Part shown: in pieces, positions 52,081 through 61,505 of the stretch
How positions within the stretch are numbered: the first letter of the stretch is position 1
Layout of the letters: each line of letters starts with the position of its first letter
Assembly (NCBI GenBank): GCA_003225005.1
Contig: QIAN01000379.1
Coordinates: 1 to 64,000, forward strand
Length of the DNA stretch: 64,000 nt
Direction of reading: 5' to 3'
Source: Acidobacteriota bacterium
Lineage (GTDB): Bacteria; Acidobacteriota; Terriglobia; Terriglobales; Acidobacteriaceae
The notes under the pieces: generated by a model
The model's database searches: none
Told to the model about the DNA's origin: nothing
The model's input: the letters and a program-made list of their open reading frames with translations, nothing else
Position numbers and translations under genes: made by a program

Positions 52081-53110
52081 TCATGGTGATAGCAACCACA
52101 TGCAGGTCGCGGTATTCCTCTTTGCTGGATGCCTGCTCCACTTGTCCTTCCTTTGTCGTTTTCTCATTTGCGTCTACAGCGGTTGCGCGTGCTGAGCCAG
52201 TGAGCTTAACCTGGCGACCAACAATCGGATCAAATCTAATGCTATTACTTCGGAGTAACCAGATCTTCCCATCTTCACCGGCGAGCGAAAATGTTCCTGC
52301 CTCCTCGCCCTTTTGTAAACATCCAGTTACGGTTTCGCTATGGCCAAGACGTTTCCCTTTCACAACTGGTTTGCCTTGGGCAACCGATTGATTCTCTTCC
52401 GTTTTCGTTTCCCCGCTATATTTCGCTACCGTTCTGAGGAACGGTTGACTCATGCTTGTGCGTCGCACCTTCCCTTCAAGGATGTCGTCAAAGGGCACGA
52501 ATTTCCCATACATAATCCGGGTTTCGTCTTTGTCTTGAGTTAGAACAGCGCCGTTTAAATCAATACCGGCAAACAGGCCACGGCTTCTGGAATACGTCAG
52601 TACTTGGGCTTTCATTTTCCAATCTGTGTCGGCGCCGGCATGACGGCCCACCGGACCCGCGGCCGCGGATGCATCTCCTCCGATCTTGAATTTGCTGGAC
52701 AACAAATTGTGCATGCCGTCGTCGTTCATGACGAGCATGACAAGATCTATAGCTTGGCCGCCAAGTTGAAGGCCAAAACTCCCGCCGGTGATCGTAACGG
52801 GCGCAACGGCACTCCATCTTCCCTTATCTAAGCGGCATGTGGCCACTCCCTTGCCGTGACTGCCACCAAATCCGACGGCGATTTTGACCATAGAGGGAAT
52901 AATCGCGATGCACTTGGCGTCGCTCATAATCTTGTCTGGGATGCCCTTGTCCGGAGTACCCATGATTTCGTCGAGAACCTTGGCAGAATTATCGATCCTT
53001 TTCTCGATGTCAGATTCGTCTTTATCCGCGGCCCAGCTGGGAATGGCCAAAACGACCAAGCTGCAAAGCCCGAGAACAATCGTGGCAGGCAGAACTGTGA
53101 CATGCTTCAT
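52058..53110 (-). CDS. Secreted SYLF/YSC84-domain protein with C-terminal TGCL-type domain
   Basis: 350 residues with a signal peptide (LPATIVLGLCSLVVLAIPSWA). The SYLF domain (about 35-235) shows IDNSAKVLDEIMGTPDKGIPDKIMSDAKCIAIIPS, GFGGSHGKGVATCR and APVTITGGSFGLQLGGQAIDLVMLVMN; such domains bind phosphoinositides or other lipids. The last 90 residues form a small beta domain (TVTGCLQKGEEAGTFSLAGEDGKIWLLRS ... VGRQVKLTGSARA) seen alone in acidobacterial exported proteins. The fusion is unusual. The 3' end overlaps the decayed transposase. Confidence 0.85.
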   Translation of the reverse strand: MKHVTVLPATIVLGLCSLVVLAIPSWAADKDESDIEKRIDNSAKVLDEIMGTPDKGIPDKIMSDAKCIAIIPSMVKIAVGFGGSHGKGVATCRLDKGRWSAVAPVTITGGSFGLQLGGQAIDLVMLVMNDDGMHNLLSSKFKIGGDASAAAGPVGRHAGADTDWKMKAQVLTYSRSRGLFAGIDLNGAVLTQDKDETRIMYGKFVPFDDILEGKVRRTSMSQPFLRTVAKYSGETKTEENQSVAQGKPVVKGKRLGHSETVTGCLQKGEEAGTFSLAGEDGKIWLLRSNSIRFDPIVGRQVKLTGSARATAVDANEKTTKEGQVEQASSKEEYRDLHVVAITMISETCTK

Positions 53111-53539
53111 AAAGGCTCCGTTGACAAATGGGCGGAAATCGCGTCGTAGTCATTTTAGCTCTCACTCAGCTCGGCTGGAATAGGGTTCATGCTGTAACCT
53201 AAAGAGAATCATCCTTTAGAAACCGGGCCATTGAGTTGACGCGTCTGCTCGCGAGCACGTCGCTGTATTTTCAACTCCAACGATCAGCTCTGCAATCTAA
53301 CAAGGCACGATGATCTTGCTTCTCCTCAATCGGCGAATAGAAGCATCTTCTGTCGAATTGCCGCTTGGAAATTCGGTTTATGATCGAAAAAGACATGGAA
53401 GTTTAGCTCTTAGCCTGAATCCATGCGGTCTGAGTCTAGGGGTAAGCGTCAACATCGTGGCAGTTTTCCCCGTTGAAACGCCTCTCCGAAGGCAACTGCT
53501 AAAACCTGAGAGCTAAGAGCGAAGAGCCACGAGCCTGCC
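53111..53539. other. Non-coding gap with an inverted word pair
   Basis: 429 bases with no convincing gene. GCTCTTAGC (53406) and GCTAAGAGC (53512) are inverted about 100 bases apart, perhaps the arms of a decayed repeat. Apart from a T-poor promoter zone for the SYLF gene, nothing else stands out. Confidence 0.35.
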
Positions 53540-54784
53540 TCACATCAACTTCCTTCTCACCATGTCCAGGGCCATCTGCGTAGCGAAGCGGCGGATGAGC
53601 TTGCGATCTCCGGGGAACTGCCGCTCCGCCACTTCGGTTCCACTGTTGCTGGCCACGGAGTGAAACACTAGACCCACGGGCTTTTCCGGGCTTCCGCCGG
53701 TGGGCCCAGCGACTCCGGTGATGCCAATGCCAAAAGTCGATTCACAGCGGTAACGGATGCCTTCGGCCAGAGCTGCCGCTACCTCGGGACTTACCGCTCC
53801 ATGTTTCTCGATCATGGCTGCAGGCACCCCGGCCAGCTCGGTCTTCAATTCGTTCGAATACACCACTGCGCCGCCTACAAAATACCGCGAGCTGCCGCTG
53901 ATCGACGTAATGCGCTCCGCTAGAAGGCCGCCTGTGCAGGACTCCGCGACCGACACCGTCGCATTCCGCATTTGAAGGTAGTAGCCGACAATCTGCTCCA
54001 GCGGTTCGCCGTTACGCGAAAAGACGAGGTCATCGAGCTCGTCCTCAACCGCGCCTGCCACTTCGTCCACACGTTGCTGTGCTGCTTCCGATGTTTCAGC
54101 GCGGGTTTTGAAATGCAGCTGAATCTCGCCCGGTGCGGCAAGAATCGTAGTTTGCACATCCGGATATCGCTTGTAAATCGGCGAAACGCGCGCGTCCACC
54201 TGCGACTCTCCCAGCATGGCAACCTTCAGCACGCGGGTGGCAATAACGGCGGGAGGCAGTGTGGCCCGCAGACGTTCGCGGCATTCTCCTTCAAATAACG
54301 CCTTGAGCTCGTGCGGAGGGCCGGGCAAGAGGATAATGATGCGCTCACGACCGTCAAACGCGCCAGTCAGCCACTGGCCGGGAGCAGTTCCATTGGGGTT
54401 GGACAAGATGATTGCCCCACTGACGACGTCAGCCTGCTTGGCGTTGTTCGCCGCCATCTTCCATTTGCGAGCTGCGAAGCGCTGCTCGAGAGCAGCCAGT
54501 ATTTCGCCGTCACGCTCGAGCTCAAGCCCGAGCGCCTTGGCCACGGCCTCTCGAGTCAAGTCGTCTTCCGTCGGTCCGAGACCGCCGCTGAAGACGACGA
54601 TGTCCGAGCGAAGAAATGCGTGTTGCGCCGCTCGAACCAGTTGCCGCAGATCGTCGCCCACCACGCTTTTGAAGATTACCTCAACCCCCAGCAGATTAAG
54701 CTGCTCAGTGAGGTAGAGCGAGTTGGTATCGATGCGGTAGGGAGTGAGAAGCTCGGACCCTACCGCGATGATCTCGGCGTTCAC
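53540..54784 (-). CDS. cinA: CinA: competence/damage-inducible protein, nicotinamide-nucleotide amidase
   Basis: 414 residues from a GTG. The N-terminal molybdopterin-binding-like domain has IIAVGSELLTPYRIDTNSLYL and VFSGGLGPTEDDLTREA. The C-terminal amidase domain has VAESCTGGLLAERIT, SGSSRYFVGGAVVYSNELK and GIGITGVAGPTGGSPEKPVGLVF. Members salvage NMN by deamidation and hydrolyse ADP-ribose. The gene is full length. It lies 82 bases after the NHL-protein gene on the same strand. Confidence 0.95.
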   Translation of the reverse strand: MNAEIIAVGSELLTPYRIDTNSLYLTEQLNLLGVEVIFKSVVGDDLRQLVRAAQHAFLRSDIVVFSGGLGPTEDDLTREAVAKALGLELERDGEILAALEQRFAARKWKMAANNAKQADVVSGAIILSNPNGTAPGQWLTGAFDGRERIIILLPGPPHELKALFEGECRERLRATLPPAVIATRVLKVAMLGESQVDARVSPIYKRYPDVQTTILAAPGEIQLHFKTRAETSEAAQQRVDEVAGAVEDELDDLVFSRNGEPLEQIVGYYLQMRNATVSVAESCTGGLLAERITSISGSSRYFVGGAVVYSNELKTELAGVPAAMIEKHGAVSPEVAAALAEGIRYRCESTFGIGITGVAGPTGGSPEKPVGLVFHSVASNSGTEVAERQFPGDRKLIRRFATQMALDMVRRKLM

Positions 54785-54865
54785 GATCTAAAAGTGTAAA
54801 TGAAAATGGAAAAACCACGGCGGAAGCCGAAGAACCAAAGAGTAAATTCGGCTGCTGGACTCGTC

Positions 54866-55924
54866 TCACTCCGCGAGCAGCGGCAACCCTTGGATATCCC
54901 ACGAAAGATGATGCACGGCGCTGGTGGTCGACAGAATCACAGACCGCCCGGGCGCGAACGCAAGTCCCACCAATCCGAGCCCCGCGACCTCAAGGCTCGC
55001 CGTGCCTTCCGGAGTAATCTTCACGATGCCGCGCTTGCCGGAAACAGAAGCCGCCACGTACAGATTCCCGGCGACGTCAAACGCGAGGCCCTGGGGCCGC
55101 CCCAGCCCGCGGTAGAACGTGCTCGTGGTGCCGTGCGGATCGATCTTGTAGACGCTATCAAAGCTTGATGTGGTCGGCCCGGTGACGAACAAATCCCCAT
55201 GCGGGCCAAAGGCGAAGTGATACGCCGAAACGCTGGGCTCCAGTGTTGCAAACACGAAAACCTGCTGGTCCCGCGCGATCTTGAAGATCGTGCCGCTGCG
55301 GTCGCCGACATACAGGTTCTGCTCGCGGTCAAACGCGATCCCAGTGGCGACGCCCATGCCCTCGGCGTAAGTGGTCATAGTTCCATTGGGAGCCACGCGA
55401 TACACCGCCCCGTCATAGCGCGAAGAAGCGTACATCTGTCCTTCGCGGTCGAATGCAATCGCGGTCGGATTCATCATCTCCGCCACGAATGGTTTGATTG
55501 TGTAATTGGTGTCAATCTTGAAAATTGCCACCGGCACTTTCTGTCCCCGCGGACCGGAGAAGGTCACATAAATGTTCCCCTCTGCATCCAGCGCGGGGCT
55601 GGTGACCGGATGCAGGCTCTCCGCGATGGGGACAGCAACCTTTAGGGTATGCGGATTGCTGCGATGGCCGTTGGTTGCGACTACAACCGGTCCTGACGTG
55701 GCCCCCTCAGGAACACGCGCCACCAGAAAGCCGTCAGAACTGATCACTACCGTACCTTCAATCTCGCCAAACTGCACCCGTGGACGGCGCAATTCGGGAG
55801 GCCGCAGGCCCGATCCGGTAATACGTACCTCTCCGCCCGCCAGCGCTAGAGCCGGCGACACCGCTTCAATGTGCGGAGCTCCATTCACGTTCTTTTTACC
55901 CCGGATACGGTCGGAAAATCCCAT
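54866..55924 (-). CDS. IPT/TIG plus NHL-repeat propeller protein
   Basis: 352 residues, starting at the ATG at 55924, with no signal peptide. An IPT/TIG Ig-like domain (residues about 18-100: PHIEAVSPALALAGGEVRITGSGLRP) is followed by about six NHL/SMP-30-type blades (SPALDAEGNIYVTFSG, PTAIAFDREGQMYASSRYDGAVYRV, ATGIAFDREQNLYVGDRSGTIFKI, PQGLAFDVAGNLYVAASV). A role in carbohydrate or protein binding is likely but unspecified. Similar genes recur near pgpA and cinA in acidobacteria, as I recall them. The neighbours are cinA downstream and pgpA upstream. Confidence 0.85.
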   Translation of the reverse strand: MGFSDRIRGKKNVNGAPHIEAVSPALALAGGEVRITGSGLRPPELRRPRVQFGEIEGTVVISSDGFLVARVPEGATSGPVVVATNGHRSNPHTLKVAVPIAESLHPVTSPALDAEGNIYVTFSGPRGQKVPVAIFKIDTNYTIKPFVAEMMNPTAIAFDREGQMYASSRYDGAVYRVAPNGTMTTYAEGMGVATGIAFDREQNLYVGDRSGTIFKIARDQQVFVFATLEPSVSAYHFAFGPHGDLFVTGPTTSSFDSVYKIDPHGTTSTFYRGLGRPQGLAFDVAGNLYVAASVSGKRGIVKITPEGTASLEVAGLGLVGLAFAPGRSVILSTTSAVHHLSWDIQGLPLLAE

Positions 55925-56005
55925 GACACTCAACTTTCTCGGCGGAAGGCGGTGCTGCGCGAGACCTTCACCCGGATTTCAACCTTCGAGTGCCGGGTCT
56001 CGCAA

Positions 56006-56569
56006 CTACGATATTAGAAGACCAAAACGCAGCAGAAGATGCACCACAGCCAGCGCGCAAATTCCGGCCGCGACATCATCCAGCATAATGCCAGCACCTT
56101 CCGGAAGGGCCTCCAATTGTCGAACCGGTGGAGGCTTGATGATATCGAAGGCTCGAAAAAGTATAAAACCTGCCAGCAAACTTTTCCACGAAAGCGGAAC
56201 TGCAATCAGCGCTATAAGCTGTCCCGCCACCTCGTCGATCACTACGAACTGGGGGTCTTTCAGCGCTGATGCGCGCGCCACCCGCGTCGCCGCAGGAATG
56301 CCGATCAACGTGATCAGAACAGCCAGCGCGATGGCCGACGGAGTGCGCAGGGACAGCGGCACGAAATGAGCCCCAGCAGCCCACAGAAGAACCGTTGTTG
56401 CGGATGCCCAACTTCCCGGCCCGGGACGCAGTCGTCCCACGCCAAAAAAAGTAGCCATGAGCGTTGCCCATCGTGGACCGCCGGGGCCTAAGGCTCCGCC
56501 GACCGCAGCTCGAGCCTTGAGGCCAAGGTCGGTGTGCGGTGCGCTCTCTATTTCTGCCGGATGTTTCAC
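56006..56569 (-). CDS. pgpA: Phosphatidylglycerophosphatase A
   Basis: 187 residues with three or four membrane segments. The PgpA motifs are FGVGRLRPGPGSWASA (substrate loop), DPQFVVIDEVAGQLIAL (catalytic acids) and FILFRAFDIIKPPPVRQLEALPEGAGIMLDDVAAG. It removes the phosphate of phosphatidylglycerophosphate at the inner membrane. An N-terminal stretch of about 30 residues (MKHPAEIESAPHTDLGLKARAA) precedes the core. The start overlaps the yacG stop by four bases. Confidence 0.93.
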   Translation of the reverse strand: MKHPAEIESAPHTDLGLKARAAVGGALGPGGPRWATLMATFFGVGRLRPGPGSWASATTVLLWAAGAHFVPLSLRTPSAIALAVLITLIGIPAATRVARASALKDPQFVVIDEVAGQLIALIAVPLSWKSLLAGFILFRAFDIIKPPPVRQLEALPEGAGIMLDDVAAGICALAVVHLLLRFGLLIS

Positions 56570-56778
56570 GATTCTTCGTCCGAATCGCTGCGAATGCCTT
56601 CTTCAATGGCTTCGCCATCATCCGTTGCCGGCGACGCAACAACATGCCCTCCGCTCGCCCACTTGCCCAAGTCAATAATGCGGCAGCGGTCGCTGCAAAA
56701 AGGGAAGTCAGTGTCGGTGCTATTCACCGGTTTCTTGCAGATGGGGCAGCGGAGCTTGAGAATGCGCTTGCGCGGCAT
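56566..56778 (-). CDS. yacG: Zinc-binding DNA gyrase inhibitor YacG
   Basis: 70 residues. The four zinc cysteines are in CPIC (residues 11-14) and FCSDRC (28-32), followed by the YacG signature CRIIDLGKWASGGHVV, and the tail is acidic. In Escherichia coli YacG binds GyrB and blocks DNA binding. It is translationally coupled to pgpA and lies 66 bases after rimO. Confidence 0.93.
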   Translation of the reverse strand: MPRKRILKLRCPICKKPVNSTDTDFPFCSDRCRIIDLGKWASGGHVVASPATDDGEAIEEGIRSDSDEES

Positions 56779-56844
56779 ACCGATTTCTTATTCTAGACGG
56801 AAGAATCGAGCTTGCGGGGGCAAAACGGAAGCTGAAGCATACCG

Positions 56845-58335
56845 CTACACGATCTTCGCCACCAGATCGTAGTCGTGGGCTTCGGTAATTTGACAGCGGT
56901 AGAAGTTCCCGGATTGCGGCTCCATTTCGTCGGGAAACTCATTCACGAAAACCTTGCCGTCGATCTCCGGAGCATGCATGGAGGTACGTCCTTCAAGCAA
57001 CAAATCGGTTTCTTCAGAAGCACCCTCGAGCAACAAATCGACCTCGCGTCCCACCAGAGCCTTCTTCTTCTTTCTGCTGATCTGCTGTTGGATTCGCATC
57101 AGATGTTTGCGCCGACGCTCGATCTCGCGCTCCGAGACCTTATCCTCGAGATGGTAAGCGCCTGCACCTTCCTGATCGGAGTAGGCAAACGCCCCCATCC
57201 AGTCGAACTGGGCCTGGCGCACGAACTCGCACAACTCTTCGAACTCCTTCTCCGTCTCGCCGGGAAAGCCGACAATAAATGAAGTTCGCAGCGTAAGGTC
57301 GGGAATGGTTCGGCGCATTTTGGCAATCGAACGTAGAAAAACTTCCGGCCCGCCGCCGCGCTTCATGCGCTTAAGAACCGACGCCGAGGCATGCTGAAGC
57401 GGAACGTCCATGTACGAACAAATCTTCTCGTGAGCAGCAATCGTGTCCAACAGTTTTCCGGTGATCTTGTTGGGATACGCGTAGAGGAAGCGAACCCAGC
57501 GCAGGTTTTCGATCTGTGCCAACCTCTCCAGCACAAGTGCCAAGCCATCCTTCAGGCCGAACTCCTCGCCGTAGCAGGTCGTATCCTGACCAATCAGTGT
57601 AATTTCGCGGACACCGGACTGCGCCAGCCGCTCCGCCTCGGCCACGACAGATGCAAAACGCCGCGAGCGGAACTGGCCGCGCAACTGCGGAATAATGCAA
57701 AAACTGCAAGGGTGATCGCAGCCCTCGGCGATCTTGATGTAAGCCATGTGCCGCGGCGTCGCCAGGATGCGTGGTGTCGCCTCGTCGTAAAGATAGTTGG
57801 GCAAATCGGCGATAGCCCCGTCCCACGACTCGCGAGAAAACCGGCCTTTGGCCGGGCGCGCTTCACCCTCAGGTCGCGACGGCAGCACCACGAATGGCGA
57901 GTCATTCGGTGTCGGCACAGAACCTAAGCCGGTAGCTGCGAGAATACGTTCTAACTCGCCGGTGCCTACGACCGCGTCCACCTCGGGAATGTCCTCCCGG
58001 ATTTGCTCCCGGAATCTTTCCACCAGGCAGCCCGCGACGACTAACCTCTTCGCCCGACCGCCATTCTTGTGTGCCGCCATCTCCAGAATCGTATTGACCG
58101 ATTCCTGCTGTGCACTCTCGATGAACGAACAAGTGTTGACCACAATTACGTCGGCATCCTCGGCGCGCGTGGTCAGCTCGGCACCGGCTCGCGCCAGAAG
58201 GCCCATCATGACTTCGCTGTCGACCAGGTTCTTGGGGCACCCCAGGCTCACGAAGCCCACCTTCTGCGGGCGCTCCGGCTGGGTGACCTCGGCAGCGGTT
58301 GAGTGGGGGTGGATAGCAGGGTCCTTCAATGGCAT
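56845..58335 (-). CDS. rimO: Ribosomal protein S12 methylthiotransferase RimO
   Basis: 496 residues from the ATG at 58335; the frame is open upstream but looks non-coding. The N-terminal UPF0004 domain (KVGFVSLGCPKNLVDSEVMMG, VNTCSFIESAQQES, VVAGCLVERF) binds one iron-sulfur cluster through three cysteines. The radical-SAM domain has the CxxxCxxC motif in EGCDHPCSFCIIPQ, and the C-terminal TRAM domain ends the protein. It adds a methylthio group to an aspartate of S12. A loop of about 50 residues between the domains (GSVPTPNDSPFVVLPSRPEGEARPAKGRF) is longer than in most relatives. Confidence 0.95.
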   Translation of the reverse strand: MPLKDPAIHPHSTAAEVTQPERPQKVGFVSLGCPKNLVDSEVMMGLLARAGAELTTRAEDADVIVVNTCSFIESAQQESVNTILEMAAHKNGGRAKRLVVAGCLVERFREQIREDIPEVDAVVGTGELERILAATGLGSVPTPNDSPFVVLPSRPEGEARPAKGRFSRESWDGAIADLPNYLYDEATPRILATPRHMAYIKIAEGCDHPCSFCIIPQLRGQFRSRRFASVVAEAERLAQSGVREITLIGQDTTCYGEEFGLKDGLALVLERLAQIENLRWVRFLYAYPNKITGKLLDTIAAHEKICSYMDVPLQHASASVLKRMKRGGGPEVFLRSIAKMRRTIPDLTLRTSFIVGFPGETEKEFEELCEFVRQAQFDWMGAFAYSDQEGAGAYHLEDKVSEREIERRRKHLMRIQQQISRKKKKALVGREVDLLLEGASEETDLLLEGRTSMHAPEIDGKVFVNEFPDEMEPQSGNFYRCQITEAHDYDLVAKIV

Positions 58336-58476
58336 GGAAGATACTATTTTAGCATTGTCTGTGGCGCACGCCATGTCGAAGGCGCCACTGAACACAGCCC
58401 CTGTTGATTCAAAGCTTCGCCGCCATGCTACGCTAGGCCGCTGACATAAATGTTGCGCCACTCCTCAGGAGGAGAG

Positions 58477-58937
58477 ATGTCTTGGAAACCGCTGTGGATC
58501 GTGGCTCTGGCGGTGGTAGCTCTCGTCAGTAGTCCGGCGCTCAGGATGAGAAGAATCAGTTAGCCGGAATCCTCGGCCGCACGTTCATCAGCAATGAGGG
58601 CATAAAAGGCGCCACGTTCTCCAATCCTTTCGTACGTTTGGGCAACGGCTTGACCTTTGAGGTGAATGACTCCCGCTATCTGATTACCGGTCCTCTTTTC
58701 GCTCTCTCCGGCGAAGTGCCAGTGGTCTTCAACCTTGACGAGGACGTCCATTCTGGCGCGCATGTGGTGCCTTCAGACTACAGCTCTTACTTCATCACTC
58801 CAGCCGCGCGTGTGAATCCATTCCCCGCCACGGCGGTTTCTCCTTGGGTGAGCTTTGGCGGGGGCTTTGGGCATTTCTCGGAAACGAGCAGCCTCATCTC
58901 TTTCTTCGTGGGCGGCGGAGCCATCTGGCACTTCTAG
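58477..58937 (+). pseudogene. Small outer-membrane beta-barrel-like protein gene, frameshifted
   Basis: The ATG at 58477 follows AGGAGGAG, one of the strongest ribosome sites in the window, and starts a signal peptide (MSWKPLWIVALAVVALVSSPA). Around 58540 a single missing base takes the frame into a stop. The next frame reads AQDEKNQLAGILGRTFISNEGIKGATF ... RLGNGLTFEVNDSRYLITGP ... NPFPATAVSPWVSFGGGFGHFSETS and ends GGGAIWHF, a typical outer-membrane barrel terminus with final Phe. Restored, it would be about 150 residues, rather short for a barrel, so it may also be internally deleted. Confidence 0.72.
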
Positions 58938-59011
58938 CGTCAAGTTTCTCGGTATTCAAAGATCGTGAGGCAAGAATCCGAACGGAAACCTTCCCAAGAT
59001 GCTAGAGCCCT

Positions 59012-61228
59012 TCACCGCTTTGTTTCCGATGCCACTTCTTCGTACAACTCCGAGAGTCGCCGTGCGTCGTCCGGGGAATTCCCGAATCGCGCTAATTCGT
59101 ATGCTTCTGTGAACTGAGCTACTCGCTGGCGTAGTTGTTCGTCGCCAATGACCCTAATAAATTCCTCGGGAGTCTGCGCCGTTGACTTTCGCAATCCCCG
59201 CCGCGCTAGAGATCGCGCCATGCGCTGGTACCACATAGTTGCCGCGAGCTCGGGCGATTGTTCGGGATAGGCTCGCAAATGCCACGCGCGAATCACTCGC
59301 GAGATCCGGCCGGCATTCCCCAGAACGGCAAAGAGCGCCAGAATCCCCAAAACGATGCCACCCCAACGTCCTGGAGAATGCTCCACCTGACCCAGACGGT
59401 GCCGCAGCCAGTCGAGCATTGAAACATAGCGGCTGCGCGTCCACTCCCGGGACCGTTCCCACAGCCGCCGAGACCCGCCCAGCGCCTCCTGTCCCAGTAC
59501 CGATTGGTGCGCAGAGTCGTAGCTGATCACCCATTCGCGCCAAAATGAAGACGCAGCATCCAGATAAAGCATGACGCGGCCCCAACCCTGTGGGATTCCG
59601 GCGCTTCCGGCGGGAGTTGGATCGAAGTGCACCCATCCGTACCCTGGGAAGTAGGCCTCCACCCAGGAATGGGCGTCCTTGGCGCGCACCACGTAATTCT
59701 CTGTTAGATCGTTGAACTCGTCGCTGCGGAAGCCGTTGACCACGCGCGATGGTATGCCCAAACTGCGCAACATCACCGCCATCGACGAAGAAAAATATTC
59801 GCAGTGTCCCTTCTTTCGCTCAAACAGAAAATCGGCCAACGGATCTTTTACCGGAGCCTGCGGCAACTGTAGCGTGTAGCCGAAGTGTGTTTTGAGATAG
59901 CTTTCCACCCGGACTGCCTTGTCGTAATTGTTCGAAGCCGAGCCTGCAATCTGACTGGCAAGCTTCGGAATTCGCGGATCGAGTTCCGGCAATCGAAGAT
60001 AAACAGCAGTCAGTTGGGCCGGATAGTCTTGCTGGGCAGCCCGCAACTCCGTGGGAGAAGGCGCTGATATATCTGAGTTGGCCTCATAGCGAGTGATCGG
60101 GTGCTGGTTATCGAGGTTGTAGACCGCCGCGCCCGAGTCGGAGGACAACATGCGGTAAGCTCCGCTCACACTGCGCGCCCAAGGCGCGAGGAAAAATACG
60201 TTAGTGCCGATGGGCTCCATCAGCACCCGGTAATGAACCATCCGGCTGGGCTGGTGAACGAGCAGGGAACTTTGGGCCGCATAGGCAGTTGTCAAACCCG
60301 TGCCGAAAGCAGGCACGGCGAAGCTACCGTCGATTCGGCGCCCCAACAGGTACTGCTCGCGCGGACTCGACCAGCTTGAGCCGTCGAATTCCCCCAGGGC
60401 GATACCCCGCCAATACAGGTCATAGCGGCCTTGCGGGTCGCCATCAATCTGGATATGCATCACAACCTCGTTTGATTGTTGAATCTGTCCGATTCGTCCC
60501 AGTTGTACCCGGTCACTGAAACCCGTGGAGAGATCTGTGCCGAATGAGTATGAGCCCAGATATCCCGCCGAGATGCGGGGCAGCAAGAAGAAGACAACCG
60601 TCGCTCCTAATAGAGTCATCACAACGAGCGCCGGTGCCAGCCGGGCCAGCGAAAAGGCCAGATGTCGATGTTCCTGAGGATCGTTTGAGTGCCGTGCCTG
60701 TATCTGAGCAGATCGAGCTGAGCGCCGCATTTCCATCAACACAAACGTGGCCACCGCCGTAAGCAGAAATGCGGCGAAGAAGAATAGAAACACACTGTCC
60801 ACGGTTAGCACAGCGGAGGCCAGCACCATCAGGAATGCCAACACCGCCAGCATGGTGTAGTCGCGCTCGCGCCGCAGCGAGAACATTCTTATGACCACGG
60901 CAAATAACACGAGATGAACCGTGGCGGTCAGAAAGCTGCGTGACAGCAAAAAATAATCGCTGGCATAAAACACGAAATAGAGGATGGTCAGCGGGGTAGT
61001 CCAACGCTCAGGAATACCGAAGTTTTGCCGCTTGGTCAGCAGATATCCACGAAAAGCCAGCGCGCCACCCACGAGGAGCACCGTCGCAAGATCCAAACTG
61101 CCAGTACCAGCTAATGTTCCAAAACCCATTAACACAAGCAGATACAGCGATACTATAAAGTATCGATCGATGGCTGTGGCCATCGAAATGTAGCCAGAAT
61201 GTGCGGCCGAATGCGGCACGGATGACAT
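59012..61228 (-). CDS. TgpA-like membrane transglutaminase-fold protein (DUF3488)
   Basis: 738 residues. Six or so N-terminal membrane segments (about 15-215) precede a large periplasmic part. The transglutaminase core has the catalytic triad in KGHCEYFSSS (Cys), AKDAHSWVEAYFPGYGWVHFDPTP (His and Asp). One more membrane helix (GGIVLGILALFAVLG) comes before a cytoplasmic DUF4129-like tail (TPEEFIRVIGDEQLRQRVAQFTEAYELARFG). The relative TgpA is an essential periplasmic enzyme in Pseudomonas. Partner genes (MoxR ATPase, DUF58) usually adjoin but are not here. Confidence 0.92.
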   Translation of the reverse strand: MSSVPHSAAHSGYISMATAIDRYFIVSLYLLVLMGFGTLAGTGSLDLATVLLVGGALAFRGYLLTKRQNFGIPERWTTPLTILYFVFYASDYFLLSRSFLTATVHLVLFAVVIRMFSLRRERDYTMLAVLAFLMVLASAVLTVDSVFLFFFAAFLLTAVATFVLMEMRRSARSAQIQARHSNDPQEHRHLAFSLARLAPALVVMTLLGATVVFFLLPRISAGYLGSYSFGTDLSTGFSDRVQLGRIGQIQQSNEVVMHIQIDGDPQGRYDLYWRGIALGEFDGSSWSSPREQYLLGRRIDGSFAVPAFGTGLTTAYAAQSSLLVHQPSRMVHYRVLMEPIGTNVFFLAPWARSVSGAYRMLSSDSGAAVYNLDNQHPITRYEANSDISAPSPTELRAAQQDYPAQLTAVYLRLPELDPRIPKLASQIAGSASNNYDKAVRVESYLKTHFGYTLQLPQAPVKDPLADFLFERKKGHCEYFSSSMAVMLRSLGIPSRVVNGFRSDEFNDLTENYVVRAKDAHSWVEAYFPGYGWVHFDPTPAGSAGIPQGWGRVMLYLDAASSFWREWVISYDSAHQSVLGQEALGGSRRLWERSREWTRSRYVSMLDWLRHRLGQVEHSPGRWGGIVLGILALFAVLGNAGRISRVIRAWHLRAYPEQSPELAATMWYQRMARSLARRGLRKSTAQTPEEFIRVIGDEQLRQRVAQFTEAYELARFGNSPDDARRLSELYEEVASETKR

Positions 61229-61493
61229 CAATCGTAACCCTTAAACCCTATTGTTCGATAACGAGAGCAATAAGGGAAGGATTTCTCGCCGGCGTCTTCG
61301 ACCGAAAGTCACATGGCATGTATCGCGTTGGCGCTCGATCGGATGCTTCTTCCCCATTGCTCTTGTTCTTGGTTTCCTGGTGGTTGTTCAAGACTCATCA
61401 GTTGAGGGCGATGGAGAGATTGCGCGAGAGCACGTCGCCGTAATGGGTTCGCATATTGGGGTCGGCTCTCCTGGTGCCTCAATCTTTGAATGC

Positions 61494-61499
61494 TAGAAT
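61494..61499 (+). promoter_or_regulatory. Extended -10 promoter of the SRP RNA gene
   Basis: TGC-TAGAAT forms an extended -10 element seven bases before the expected RNA 5' end. The -35 region (CTGGTG) is weak, which the TG extension could offset. Confidence 0.5.
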
Positions 61500-61505
61500 A
61501 ATTCA

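Noticed and set aside
53310-53516. A 68-codon plus-strand frame in the gap before cinA
   Set aside because: No ribosome site, no motif, and it contains an inverted repeat word; it is more likely non-coding.
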